Positions 37,701 through 50,700 of a stretch of DNA of 64,000 nt are shown in pieces. A model generated the notes under the pieces. That model saw only the letters and a list, made by a program, of their open reading frames with translations, ran no database searches and was not told the origin of the DNA. The translations under genes and the position numbers were made by a program. This DNA is from Tigriopus japonicus (taxonomy: Eukaryota; Arthropoda; Copepoda; Harpacticoida; Harpacticidae): positions 1,416,612 through 1,480,611 of the forward strand of contig CM021316.1 in the NCBI GenBank assembly GCA_010645155.1. Direction: 5' to 3'. Every line of letters begins with the position of its first letter. Position 1 is the stretch's first letter.

Positions 37701-39718
37701 AACTTTTTGAAAAGACTTAAACAGGGACCAATTTGGCAACACTCATAGGTCGATTTCGAGTTCCATCCGTAGTTACACTTATGGATTTCGAGTTGGCAGA
37801 GAAGGTCTATTACATGTTGAAAAGTCTAGTTGTGGTCAGCTTTTTGACCCTAAAAACCAAAATGGCAAACTCTGCCAAAAATCCAACTCGAAACACATCA
37901 GTTCGAGTTCGAGAAATCCAAGAACCTTTGAACATTATCGGTCGCATGAGAGGGTCAAACCAGGGTTTCCAGGTGGCCGAATTTGAAACCCGGTGGCCGA
38001 AAGAAAAAAAAATCTCTCGGCCACTTCCAAAAGTGGCCGAAAGTGGCCAAATTTGAGACCTGGTGGCCGAGAAAATATCTTTTCTCGGCCTTAACCAAAA
38101 GTGGCCGAAAGAAGCAAAAATTTTAATTTTTTTTTTTAAATGAATTTTGTGAAGTATATCTTGGATTTTTCTGAAATCTTACTACATTTGAAAGTGTCTT
38201 ATTCCACACAACAGAGAATAGACATATTAAAGGTATACATAAATTTAAAATATTTTGATTGTGACCTAAAACTCGGCGCTTTTTGTTTTTCTGACTTTGA
38301 TAAAATGATTGTTTTTAGAATTAGAAACATCCTTAAAAGGAATATTTGTTTGATATGACTTCCGGTTAGTGTTAAACCCTCTTTCGGACGAAACTTTTAG
38401 TTTTATTTAGTTACTCAAATCGCCAAGAAGTGCTAAACAAATACAAAAATGGAAAAGCCAAACTCCAACATCCTAGCAATTGATAAATAAATCCTCTTCG
38501 TTTTCTAGATCTGAAACATACCTCATTGTGTTTGCAAATTTCTTTACTAACTGGAAATAAATTTTAAAGTAAAGTACCATGGAATGTTATTTGGTAGAAT
38601 GGGCAAAATGTTGATTGAGGGAATTGTGATTTGCGTTATTGTGAAACAAATATCTTTCGGACAAACTGTTTTCATTTTCTTAGTAATAAACTGAATGCTT
38701 AAAAAAATTAGAAAGTGTTTCATTTTTTTTTTGTAAAAAATTGAAAACAGTTAAAAAAAATCAAGGATCAATTTTAGTTTTAGCCGAAAACGCCATATTT
38801 AGTGAGAAATTGTATTTCGGTTTGTGGCCGAAAGTGGCCGAAGGCTTCAAAAAAGTGGCCGAGAGTGGCCGAATTTCAAGGCAAAAGTGGCCGAGAGGCT
38901 TCCCTAAAACCTTGGCAACCCTGGGTCAAACAGTTAAGCGGTCAAGCAGATAAGCCACAAACAAATCAGCTATTTCACTTATTTTCAACAAAAACAGACT
39001 AATGCACGTGTCTAGGGGTGCTGAAAAGAGTTTCCGTTGGTGCCTTTTTGTACCTGAACATGCAATCCTTTGAATAGTACAATTTTCCTTCAATACATCC
39101 ACTGATCAAGTTGATAAATAAATAAAATGCCAATGGATCGAAAGAAGTGTTACGTCAAAAATAATCCTTCAAAAATGATTAGGTCTGCGGTTTAAGTAGG
39201 TCATAGCTTTTAGAGAGATTTATTTGTTTTTTTTAACATGTTCAATAACATTATTCTCAGATCAATGTTTATGTAGTCATCTTCAAAATCAATTTTTTGG
39301 TATCAGAATCGGTTCTCTAGAGTATCATTGAAACTTTAATAAGGCCAGTTTCGTACTTACCAGTCTCCAAATCCGAATAATGGATTGGTTCCTGGCCCTG
39401 TTCCAAAACTTAAACCATACCCAAACGCCCAATAAGTGATCCCACCGAAAACCACATCCACCACGTTCTTCATCATGATATTAACTTCGTTCTTTAGAGA
39501 CACGCATCCAGATTCTAGCATTCCAAAGCCTATGAGTTTATTCTTGAGTGTAGTGAGCATGGATATGAAAACGTTTAAAGAAAATGATTACCCGTTTGCA
39601 TTGTGAAAATGATGAATGAAGAGCAGAGAATCCAAGTAGCATCATCCCAAAGCCAACCATCGTCTTCCACTTGAGACAATGCAGATTTGAGTAACGTCTC
39701 ATTCCATTTAGACTTCAT
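28794..39718 (-). CDS. ammonium transporter (Amt family), paralog 1, 9 exons
   Basis: Plasma-membrane Amt/MEP-type ammonium channel or transporter of 501 residues. Exons, minus strand: 39592-39718, 39361-39529, 37308-37418, 37093-37250, 35751-36068, 34337-34468, 33752-33933, 29736-29910 and 28794-28927. All are GT-AG with matching phases. Diagnostic blocks are QTGFGMLESGCVSLKNEVNI, FQLSFATTATTIVSGGIGER, DIAGSGGVHLVGG (conserved Asp and first pore His), MGPRLGRWD, GWIAFTAGSS (pore Phe) and GATCVHGFGGMWGM (second pore His). The twin histidines and the absence of Rh signatures place it in Amt. The C-terminal tail (MDYLEREYAAKLQYDVEKH) is cytosolic, helical and charged. Exons 2-8 match paralog 2 in length and phase. 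Intron 2 holds a 963-bp hAT-like element, and intron 7 holds two short elements. Confidence 0.96.
30611..30825. mobile_element. 215-bp foldback element
   Basis: The arms are almost complete inverted copies: TAGGTTGGTTGTTGAGGTAG at the left, and the complement ending CAACAACCGACCTA at the right. Shared inner blocks include AGAAGCATATGAGAC. It would fold into a hairpin nearly end to end. It lies in intron 7 of transporter 1, so the hairpin would be transcribed. Confidence 0.85.
31421..31734. mobile_element. 314-bp MITE with exact 8-bp target duplication
   Basis: The ends are CACAGACCATATAATGACTA and, inverted with one or two changes, TAGTCATTATATGATCTGTG. It is flanked by ATTTGAAA at 31413-31420 and 31735-31742. 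The interior is GC-rich (around GACGCGAGCGAGCGTCG) and unlike the intron around it. The eight-base duplication suggests a hAT-type mobiliser. It lies in intron 7 of transporter 1. Confidence 0.88.
35028..35527 (-). repeat. dispersed repeat (family B), copy 2
   Basis: Inverse copy of 24101-24635, located in intron 5 of transporter 1. It has similar length with scattered substitutions and small indels. Confidence 0.75.
36215..36500 (-). repeat. dispersed repeat (family C), copy 1
   Basis: Shares ATGCCTTCTGAAAC, GTACTGAAGAGA and CGACGTTCGATTGAGCTGAA with 48410-48720. It lies in intron 4 of transporter 1, whereas the other copy is in intron 5 of transporter 2. It is therefore interspersed and not part of the gene duplication. 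Confidence 0.6.
37961..38923. mobile_element. 963-bp hAT-like element with exact 8-bp target duplication
   Basis: Starts CAGGGTTTCCAGGTGGCC and ends TTGGCAACCCTG, with GGTCAAAC on both sides (37953-37960 and 38924-38931). Subterminal regions carry many GTGGCCGA repeats in both halves, a typical arrangement for transposase binding. The interior is AT-rich and has no transposase. It lies in intron 2 of transporter 1. Its ends resemble those of 61160-62576. Confidence 0.9.
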
Positions 39719-40554
39719 GGTGTACTAAGATTGATCTTAGATTTCATTTTGAACAAGATTAATACATTATTCAAATGTTTTTGAACTGTCATTTTTGGAA
39801 AGTATTTTTAGCGCTATTGCTCTGAAGTAAGCCTCGTTTAAGAACCGCAGTAATACTCTGGCCGAAGATAGGAAGGAACCCGTTAAGGATGTTCTTCAAC
39901 AAATGAGACCTTGCTGATATTGAGTAGACTATGTATTTAAACTTTTAACTCAATCAAACATCAGAGTCAAAGGCTATGTTCTCTCCAATTCATGATCCTA
40001 GACGGAATGATTGAGTTGGTATCTTTTAACCACAAGCGGACATGCATTTTTTGCTCTTTACAGTACGTTTATCGATTTTAACGGGCATTCGATTGAGCTG
40101 AAAAATCTAAAAACACGAGGTCAAATGTTAACTACACTCTTTAAAAGCTCAAATACACAAGTGTAGTAAAATTAGCCATGCTCAAGTGTAAATGGCTTTG
40201 TACATCAGTTGTCTTTTAAAAACTGAGACTATACTTGGCCAAGTATACTCAAGCTATTTGAATTCATGAAGTTGACATCCAAGCTATTGTCTAATCCACA
40301 AAAGCATGGTCTTATTTGTAGAAAAACGTAATTGGCTTGTTCTAACTAGCAATCACAATTTTGTGCAAAAGGTTAAGCCTGTCAACCTAAGCCAATGAAA
40401 TAAATGTGTCATATATATTAGAATTGGGCGAGCAGGGGAGGTCTTAGTGATCTCTTCAAAAAACCTATCGCCTGCAAATGAAACATGGAAAAAGACTTGT
40501 TCAGCATTAGTAGGTGACTCATGAGAAATTTGGCGATTTAGGGGTTTTTCTTAC
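39719..40554. other. intergenic, 5' flank of transporter 1
   Basis: Sequence between the transporter 1 start codon and the first repeat in the intergenic gap. It should include the promoter, but no element could be pinpointed. A short CATTCGATTGAGCTGAAAAA block at about 40086 recalls repeat family C. Confidence 0.35.
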
Positions 40555-41118
40555 AGAAGCTCATGGGAAAGAAACGTCGTCAGAACACTAACGACAGTGG
40601 CTTTAATAAGAAGCTTTAAAAATCCATGTAAACCAGGTAGTGCAAGAGAAAACAAAAACTTTGACCAAAAAATATTCATGAAAGGACTAAAAAATCCGTC
40701 TGATTTTGTGATCCAATGACTGGATCAATCTTTGTTGGCGTGATCAATCTAAATTGATTGCAAAATCGACTGCGTCGCCAAAACCGCCCTCTATGTGGGA
40801 TTACCTAACAACATTGTTAAAAATGATGGTTTCATAAGGAACGTCATAGAGTGCGCTATCTTGTTTGAAACGGAAATATCCTTTTTGAAGTTTGATTCGC
40901 AGAGTCAATCCAGAAAATACAGCCTGAGTCATCTATAGGTCACAGATCAAACCACTGTCGCCGTCGTCTGCCTGCTTAGCTAGATCTATGAAGTCTGGAG
41001 CTGGTTTGTGCTTGAACTTCCTAATTGATGGTGTCAACAACAACGGGAAGGAAACATTTGAAGCTTCGAAAAGCCAAAAAAACTTGACTGCGTTGACGCT
41101 TCTTTCGCATGAGCTTCT
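40555..41118 (+). mobile_element. inverted-repeat element (family D), 564 bp
   Basis: The ends AGAAGCTCATGGGAAAGAAA and, inverted, TTCTTTCGCATGAGCTTCTT define terminal repeats of about 28 bp. A shorter copy with the same ends is at 58650-59007; both share GATCCAATGACTGGATCAA and GGCAAACATTTGAAGCTT-like blocks. It lies between the two transporter genes. Confidence 0.75.
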
Positions 41119-41678
41119 TAATGTTTTATAGATTTTAAAGACTGCCCTTATGGCATAGAGCCTATTAAATAGCCAAGATTGCAAATTTGGACACTTTTTG
41201 TTAGGATTTTGGAAAAAAATGTGCACGATTGATTGGTTTGTTTTTACATGAAAAAAATCTCAACAAAAAGTCACTGCTTTTGTTTGAATACAAATGTGAG
41301 TGATGTTAAAAAAGGAAATTTGAATCGTCAAACTTCGAAACCATAAAAACTTGTAACAAAAAGTGGTGTTTTACACCTGTTTCCATTCAATAGCAATTGT
41401 CCTTTGAGGGGATATGTAATTTTTTGAATGAAAAAATGAATTTTTCATATTCTTTCCTTTCCTTTATTTTTGGACAAAGTAAAGTGCCTCCAATGTTGAC
41501 TGGAAACAGCTAACGGACCAGTAATGGTATTTTGTTGAATTTCGAGGTAAACTCCCTTCAAGATTGGTATGAAAAGTTTGACCATTGAAAAAGAATTTCG
41601 GGCATGATACATCGCTGAATTGAAAAGTTTAACTAAGCAGAATAAATCTGAAAATTTGGGAACGAGCATTTTGAAAAA

Positions 41679-41684
41679 TTTATT
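41679..41684 (-). terminator. polyadenylation signal of ammonium transporter 2
   Basis: AATAAA on the minus strand, about 36 bases after the stop codon at 41720. Confidence 0.65.
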
Positions 41685-41719
41685 TGCTTGGAACTTGAGA
41701 AATACATTACTTCAAGTCT

Positions 41720-44700
41720 CTAACATGTTGTGGTGTCGTGGTTGCTAATCTTATTAGATCTTCGATGACGGGTTGATGTCATGGCATGCCTGTGAACCGC
41801 CGTTTCCAATTTTTTAGCATACTCTCTCTCCAAGAACTCCATGTGACCTATTTAGCGTGGAAAGAAAGAGAAAATTAGGGTTTGACAGTTTTTATATCTT
41901 CTTGGATGATAGTGATACAGTTTTTTTTTTAAATAGAGAAATGGAAAGTTTCCAATAAAACAGTTAGCTCTCTCATTGAGGTCTACCGTATAGAGAGGCC
42001 ATTGTCGTCATTTTGTCTGATTTGTTGGACCTCTGTGAGCTCTTTGTGATAGTGTACCCAGTTTACGTCGATCGATTTGGTAAATTACGTTGCCTTTTCA
42101 TGACATAGAATTGGTTCTTTAAAAACGAAGCCACGTGATTCCTTTTGTGAGGAGCAATTTTGACTTTCAAAGGAAGTTTTTACACTGGAAGTTTTTACAG
42201 CAATGGGCCGTGCCAAAAAGTCAGCTTATGCACCCACACAGTGGCTCTTGTGGGCAAATTTAGACATAGTTGCCAACTAGTGGAGTAACTTTTAATGCCA
42301 CCCTTTTGCAAAACGTCAGGTAATTTTCATACATTTTGGTATTTCTTAGCAGGGGCATTTTGCTATCAAAACGAACGTCTGGAGGAATAATACCGTCAAG
42401 AATAATGCTAAATTTTTCCAAAGAGTGACGTAAAGAATCGCCATCTGGCAACTATGTCTCAATTTGACCACAAGTGGAGCAGATCAGGGCGTGTAAGCTA
42501 ACATTTTTTGCATGGTCCTTTAAGACGCAATCTAAGCATCAAGGCAAGTTAGTAATTATCATGTCTCAAAGGAGATAAAATGGATTTCAAAAACTTCTGA
42601 AATGGGTAGAGCAAAGTTTATGATTCCAAATCAATTTTCTTTTCATGTGACTCCATATCGTGGGGGTAACTTAAGGATGTGATTGAAAATTTTTGATAAG
42701 TAACAAATGTCTTCAATCCTTAAATAAATCTCTGTCAAAACCGAAAAAAAAATCGTTTCACTTCATATTCACTCTTATTTCATTTCAGGAAAAGACTTTA
42801 CCTTTGTTCTTTCCCACAGGTATCAGGCCCAAATCGACAGTGTTGTCAAAACGTTTGATCACACTCACTGCTCGCGTGACTCCCACTCCAGGATGAAAGA
42901 TGTTATGTTCGCAATAATCAGCTCCAACCAGTTCTTCAATTTCAGTCATTCGGAAATGAATGAATTTGTCAATTGCCTGCACAAAAAAGAACTTTTTACA
43001 TTTGATGGGAGCGTTGGTAATATCAGGAGGACTTGTTAGAAGTAAAAAACTAAAGGAATAAAAAAATTGAATAAAATTTATGCCCAGGTACAAACACAAT
43101 AAATAACCCGAGTTTGCACTTTCATTTGTACATTCAAAAGGTTGAAAGCTAACAACGTACCTTAATGAGTAGATAAGTCACAAGTGAGGACCAAGTGATA
43201 AAACAAACACAACAAAGTGCCTGAACTCCTAATAGATAAAATCCGCCACCATGGAATAACCCAGCGTATTGACTGAACCCCTCAAGTTCATCTTTTTCAG
43301 CAAACAACCCAATAGCCAACATGCCCCACATGCCACCAAATCCTGGAAATAAAAAAATTAAAGAATAAAAACGTAAGTTTCAATTTTGACACGAGGATAC
43401 CATCTGTCTATTCTTACTACTTTTAAATCGAAAGTTACTTTTATGAAGGATTTTAACCCAAGCTTTAAAAAATCGCCAATAGATGGTGTGAAAAAGGTCA
43501 AGTACTATGGCTAAAGTCACAAGACTTTCCTCTTTACTTGCCTTACGTTCAACGCCATCTTTAGGCCTGTATTTTAAGCTTCGATTAACATATAAAATTT
43601 GAGATATTATTTAAAATATAAAAAGTCATATCAAAGGTAGTTTTGAGCCACAAATAAATTTTGGTTCACACCAAAAGTATTCTTTTTTTCAAGACACACT
43701 CATTCCAATGTTAGATACTATTGCATCGGATATTTTGATACAAAAAATATCATGCGAACTAAATCTATGGGGCTTTAACAGAAATTGGTGACATATCTCT
43801 CATAAGAGCTCTTTATTTCACGTATTTGGCCTCACAATTTGCGACGACGCTTGACATTTTTGATTGCTTGATTGGAACTACAAAATGTTGGCCAAGTCCG
43901 TGTTGCCACTTGACAAGGCTGCTGCTTTTGGGGTCATGCCATTTCCATCTCGGATGTTAGTCCTTGCACCAGCCTTAAGCAAAACTTGGGCCACAGATTT
44001 GTGCCCATTGAGAGCTGCCATGTGTAGAGGTGTCCTCCTAACGTTGTCATAGTTATTTGGGTTGGCGCCTTTCTCGAGCAGATATTCTACGACTTCAGTG
44101 TGACCATTTTGACTGGCGAACAAAATTGGAGTGGCTCCTTCATCGACATCCAAATTCACATCAGCGCCATTTTCAACCAAGAGTCTCACTACACCCAAAT
44201 GGCCGTGGTATGAGGCGATGTGAAGAGGGGTCCATTTGTCATCATCTGGTTTATCAACAGTGGCACCTTGCTCAAGAAGATATCTGGAAACAAGAAGCGT
44301 TAAAGACTGGTTATTAGAGTTCGAAGAAAAGTCCTGACAACTTTCAGAAGTCTATGTAAGTCCGAAGTAATGATCTTTTAGGTTATAAAAACCGTGTGTT
44401 GCAAAATTATCTGTACGGTTTCATTTCTGCAATTTTAGATGCTTATTTTCGCGATTTTAGTTATGTCGCGAGAGCTTAAGAGGATAGAGATTGCATCATC
44501 GATCCAAGCCGGATACAAAAAGAGCTTGATTTCCAGGACCCTTCATGTGTCCAGGACCACGATCAGGACGAGAAGACCTCAGCCACTCCTCTAGTCCCAT
44601 GATATCTGGAGTAGTGGGTTCTTATGGCAGTGGCAGGTACCCAATGTGGTTCCCGGGGGTACCGACTCACTTGCTGGACTACGTGGAGGTGATGAAGAAC

Positions 44701-47700
44701 CATGCACAACGATTTATCAAAGAAGTAATAAGAAACGCCTTCACCTCTTTCAGGTAAGTGGGGCACCAGCTCATACCTTCCAAGTGGCCCAAGAGTGGCT
44801 CCACGAGAACACCAATTTCTGGGAGAAGGGCCAAAACCTGAACCCCCTAGAACACGCAATCTTGGAGTGCGTCACAACTAGAGGGCTAACAGAGAAATGA
44901 CACTCCGAAAATATTTGTCAGTCACCAAGGCCTGCACTGTGTATAGAGTCCTTTAAGCGCAACCAATAAAATAAAAATAACGTGCAACCTTAGAGCGTTA
45001 TGAAACAAAATCTCAGTTCTTACATGTTCAACAAACATTTAGACGTTCATAAACAGGTCAAACTTTTGTGTCAAGGTGCAAATTTGGGAGCTGTATTAGT
45101 AAGGTGACCACCCAGTCTTATGTACTGTGACCTCCCAGTCAGCTTCTCGTTAAAGGACCGTATATCCTAAGTTACATGATTCGTAACCGGATCTTGCGTT
45201 TTTAGGTAGAAAGTGGCAAAATTGCTCATTCAAGTGCTTTGGTCTGGTTGAACAAGAGCAATGTATAATGAATCAAGTCACTTGACACCCTTGTTGCCAG
45301 ATCAATGAAGTGTGTTCAAAACAAATCTCCACTGACTGTACTGGAGTGACATTTCTCTGTTAGCCCTCTAGTCACAACCAACACTCCTGTGGTCGTTATA
45401 GAGTCCTTTAATGGGAACCGGTAAAATAGAAAACACCTGCAACCTGCCTTGCGACACAAAATTTCTAATTTTACGTGTCCAATATTTACTGGGAAGTTTA
45501 AAAATTGGTCAAACTTTTGTGTCAGGGTTCAATTTTGGGAGCTGTATTAGTACGGTGACCTCCCAGTCTTATGTATTGTGACCTCCCAGTCAGCTGTTCG
45601 TTAAAGGGCCGTATAGCAATGTCCGTGCCATGAAGTGCGCGGTAAACCAGATGTGGGCTGCAATATCACCCGAGAATGTTCGCGACGCGTGCAGGGATTT
45701 CAGGTCCCGCCTCCAGACAGATAGCTAATGCCTCTGGAGGAGGCTACATTGATTAACTTGTAAAGAAATAGTACAAAAAATCTTAAATTGTCTGATTTGT
45801 TTAAATATGCCTTCAATAGCCCAATGTAAGTTCATAACTTAAGTCCCAACGTTTTGTAAACTTATGGAAAAGTATCACTTTTAAAGAATAATAAAACCTC
45901 TAGAAATCACAATGAAACAATAAAGAAAAAATACTTTGTCCCATTTTAGGCTAAGGTCGAAATTTTTATCAAAAGCCTCAAAACCAAAAAAAGCAAAGCA
46001 ACACTCCTAAAAATAAAATATCTGAGAAATGGATCAAAGACCCTTTCAAAATCTTTAAAGCTATTTTTGGACAATTTGAAACAATTAGGCTTCTCTAAGA
46101 ACACTCCTACAAGTGCGTTTTTGTAAATAAAAATGTGTGTACTCCACCAGATCATGAAACCCCGCACAAAAAATATGACCCTGTCAGGGTTTATCAAAAA
46201 CGTTGTTTTTCATATTCTTTTAATCAGATGTCATTTTAGAACATTTTTTCAAGTCTAATTAAATGTGTCAATATTGTATGTGTACCGAATGTGAACCGAA
46301 TCCATAAGTGATGAATTTAAAGAGCTATAAATTAAAATTTCAACTAAAGGCAAGAAGGGGTTGAATTGCTCTTCAAATTTGTCCAGGGGTCGGCAACGGC
46401 TTCTGGGTCAAGGCCCGCCAAATTTGACTTTGTGCAGTCAGAGGCTCTCCAAACAGACCCTTGTAGGTTCATGGGCCCACATTTCTCTTTCAAAGAACTC
46501 GAGTCCCTAGAGTCCCGCAAAGTCGATGGATGATGATCTCAGGCCCACTATTTTGGGCTTTCCCCCTAGCTCCTGGGTCCACTAACGAGCACCCTTGGGC
46601 CCAATGGTTGCCAACCTCTGTTCTAGTTCCACGCTTGCAAACAAATTTTGGCAAGAGGCATTTTAGAACTGATGTTTCGTAAAGAAAACAAAGAAAATCT
46701 CATGGCTCAACCACAACAAACACTGCCAAGATCTCAGCTTGAAAATGTTCCGTTCTCATTTTACAAGTTAATCTCCAAAAACAACTTACCTCACAACCTC
46801 CACCCTTCCATTGGCACTGGCAATAAAGAGAGGCGTTTCTCCTTTGACCTTCTTCCGATCTACTCCAGCTCCATTTTCCACCAAGAACTTGACCAAAGCC
46901 AAATGACCTCCCATGGCTGCAGCATGGAGCAGGGTCAATCCATTCTCATTGGCCAATCTCGAGGTGACTCCACCATTGACAGCAGCCTTCACCGTGTCCT
47001 CATCGCCATCTAAGGCTGCCAACCACAAAACCTTGTCCTCTTGACCAAAGACATTCTGAGGTAATAATACTGCAAAACGTTGTATGACAAAGACTGTCAA
47101 AGAGATTTATTTGGGTGATCAATATTAATAACTCGAGGCTTACCTGGACCTAAGAGGGTTGTCAGACTGAGAAGGAGTCCAAATTTGTGCATGATGTTTT
47201 GTTGATCTCAGCTTGGTATAAAGTGTTAAAACTGGAATAGCCTCGCTTCGCGGCAACGCTTCGTTAACTTGGCAGATTTTACCTTTGTCTTTTTCATCTA
47301 GCGCATCGCATGTGGTGTAGTAGTAGGTACCTACGTTCCTAGCATGGTTGTAGTGGGCCTATCTAGTATCTACATACAAGTAATGGTATTGATCAACAAA
47401 GACACGCAAAAAGGGGCCTCGCTCTTTCTTTCTTTCCTGATTACGTGAATAGTCTCGTTTGATTTAAAAAGCCTGGACGTCAATGGCGGCGTACAGAGCG
47501 CACATGCCTCTATTCCTATCCACCAATTTATGTACTTACCATGGACGCAAGTGGCTCCTACGGCGTCATCGATCTTCAGCCAAATCAATAAGGGGGCGGT
47601 AATATTGGCTAGAAATGACCCGATGATGCCAATGAACACGGCTTCACGGGGAGTAACAATGGCACACCCACCTGAAACAAACGGAAGATTGATAAGTCCT

Positions 47701-50700
47701 AAGCCAAATGGTGTGAACATGTTAATGAATTTTTAAACAATATTTAGACTTTTCCTGGCCCACCCAACATGAAACAGAAATGAATCTTGTTGACGCGTCA
47801 ATATTTTCATTGAGCATGCAAATGCCTAAAATGAGATTTACAACGTGTTACCAAAGTTTTTTCTTGCATGAGATTTTATTCCAAATTGAGATTTACAAAA
47901 ACAAATCTTATACTTGTTTATATCTTTTTATAAATTTAATTAAGAGCTCGAAGTCTTTGGTAGTTCTTCCCAATTGCCCTTTAATCTTTTTATCAGTGGC
48001 TAAATTTTTTGGACGATTAGGCTTTAATTTTTTAAAGCTCTGAGAGCACCTCCAAATCCTAAGGAATCAAGACTAGTTCGAACAATGAAGTCCTCCTCTC
48101 CTCTTTATCGGGCTCCTTCATTGTTCAATTTGTTGCCCATTAGTCTTCGTCGGGAATATGTAGGAGCTGATTCTCTAGTAGCATTTAAGGCAGGATTGGA
48201 CAAATTCTTAAATACTATTCCTGACAAACCCACTATTCAAGGGTTGTACAGATCTGCCAACAGTAACTCATTGGTAGATAAAATGTCATATAAATTTCAA
48301 TTGTATGCAGTAACCTTGATGGATAACTTTCTTTAGAGGGAGTCCCTTGTAGCGAAAAAAAATTCTACAACCTTCAAAAAATAGCATTATTGATTTCAGT
48401 TGAAAAAATGATTGGATTCTTTCTTAAAAGACACTTAGCTTCTGTTGAGTAGACTACGGTTCATAATTTTCAATGCATTTTAATATCGAAGTGAAAAGTT
48501 ATGCCTTCTGAAACGTTAGTACTGAAGAGAGCATAGAATGAAAGCTTAAAGCGTTTGCCCTTTTGTGGTAAAACATGCCAGAATAGGTTAGGTTCTCGGT
48601 AGGACTTTGACAGAGCATAACTTTTGACTACGACGTTCGATTGAGCTGAAAATTGAAATACGTCGTCTTTCCAACTTAGGGAAGATCTCATTTGCAGAAG
48701 AACGCAATTTTTGTCGTACCTAACCTAATAGAAATCATAATTTTATTTAGCCTTGTCGTCCAGACAATTGTGCGGTTCTTGTGTTATTCAAAGCAAGCTC
48801 CCATGCCTTTCTTTCCAAGATCCACAACTAAGTTTACAAGTACAAAAACCTATATTCATAATGCAAAAATGCAACAAATACAAGTGCTAAACACCAAAAA
48901 CTAGACAAATTTTGATTACCTGTGACCCCAACCAAAGCGCCCAATATTCCATTGATGAGCATGAGAATGTCTAACTTTCCATTTGTGACGTAAAGGCTGT
49001 AGAAAATCGCAAAGATGCCCCCAGCAAAAGACGAGACCATGGTCGTGCACGTGGCCTTGGCGGCCAAAATCCATTTTCGACCGGAGATTCCAAAGGTGCT
49101 TCCGGCATTGAAGGCCATCCAACCCCACCAGAGCATGAAAAGACCGATACATGCGTTGGTGGGACTACCCATTGGAGGATCTCCCGATATGTCCCAACGA
49201 CCCAATCGAGGCCCCATGATTGTGGCGGCTACCAGTGCTTAGAGCAAAAGAGTATGGGGTGCAAATATAAATGGTGTTAGTGCTTTGACACAATGCTTTG
49301 ATTGAATTTTTTCAAAGTATGAAATGTAACGAGCAACTGACTGGGAGGTCACAGTACATAAGACTGGGAGGTCACCTTAGTAATACAGCTCCAAATATTG
49401 CACCCTGTGTAAAATATCCCAACGACGAGACGCGTCCTTCCAATCCGCAATAACAACACAATGATTAGAACAAATGACGGTTTCCTATTGACAAATAAAA
49501 TACTCGTAATACGACATACAAATACAGAATCATTAGAACTTACGAAAAGTTGGAGCCTCTGCTTTTACAGGAATGAATGTTCGGTTAAGATCGAATGTTC
49601 TCGTTTGAGCAATCGTCGATCATGGTGGCGAACAGAGGTCACTGAAAGGGTGACGATTACACCCTGACACAAACGTTTGACATATTTTCGAACTTCTCAA
49701 TGTATATTGGACACGTAAGAACAAAAATTTTGCGTGTTAAAGGCTCAGAGGTTGCACGTGTTTTCCATTTCACTGGTTGCGCTTAAGCAGGGGTCGGCAA
49801 GCGTTTTTGTGTCAAGGCCCATCAAATTTCGTTTGGTGAAGTCGGGGCCCACCATGCCCATGGTGGCAGGTTCAAGAGCCCACAAATTAACGGTCAAAGA
49901 CCTTTGGGACCACAAGTACGGTACTATGGATGTCTCTTGGGTCCATTATTTCGGACTTTCCTCATTGCTCTTTGGCCCACCAACGATCACCACTGGGCCC
50001 ACATGTGGGCCGCGGCCCACCAGTTACCGACCCCTGTCATTGACGTATCCCACAAATGTTGTTATCCTCAGGATAAGAAGGGGTCAAATCTCAAATTAGT
50101 CATTCCATCATGTTTGTGTAACATTTGCAGGTTTGAGAGAGCGAAGAAGTACCACTGTTTGATATGGATAAATAGAGTAATTCATAAATGAAGTTATCGG
50201 TTTCAAATATCACCCGTTTTATTAAAAGCGATTTCTCATGATGCAAGCTGTTCCTTTGTTCCATTTTGTATGGTGCATCCTGTATTTCTTAGCTTAAAAA
50301 ACGGCAAAGCAAGCTACTAAAATGTTTTGTTGAGTTCATGGTGATGGATGATAAAAAGGCCACTACTAAATAAAACTGGGATGTTTATTATCTAAAAATT
50401 ACGAATTCTGTGTTTATGATTTGCGATGGAGCCATTTTATGATTTTTTTACCTTCTAATTTTTTCGTGACCAGAGCTTAAATTTTACTATGAGAGTTTAG
50501 TTTCAATTCTTGCAATGAAAAAAAAATCTTGCTTTGCCATAATTATTGAATCGATCATTTATGAAACTGCCAATTTGTATTCAAATTCTGGCACATGCTA
50601 GGCCCAATAACTGGGGGAAAATGTAATATCAAATCGAAGTAAAAATGGGAAAGTATCAAATTTTAACCAACTTTTTGAAAATAAATGTTTGAAGTGGTTA

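Larger units (their letters stand above)
44560..45726 (+). pseudogene. mariner/Tc1-like transposase remnant, interrupted by two MITEs
   Basis: Reads MISGVVGSYGSGRYPMWFPG, then after a frameshift near 44750 SGAPAHTFQVAQEWLHEN and LNPLEHAILECV. These correspond to the GAPAHT and PDLNPLD-like catalytic blocks of mariner-type transposases. After two inserted elements the C-terminal part resumes at about 45617 (MWAAISPENVRDACRDFRSR) and stops at 45725. The SPD before LNPLE is lost and the N-terminal DNA-binding part is not recognisable. It lies in intron 6 of transporter 2. Confidence 0.8.
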
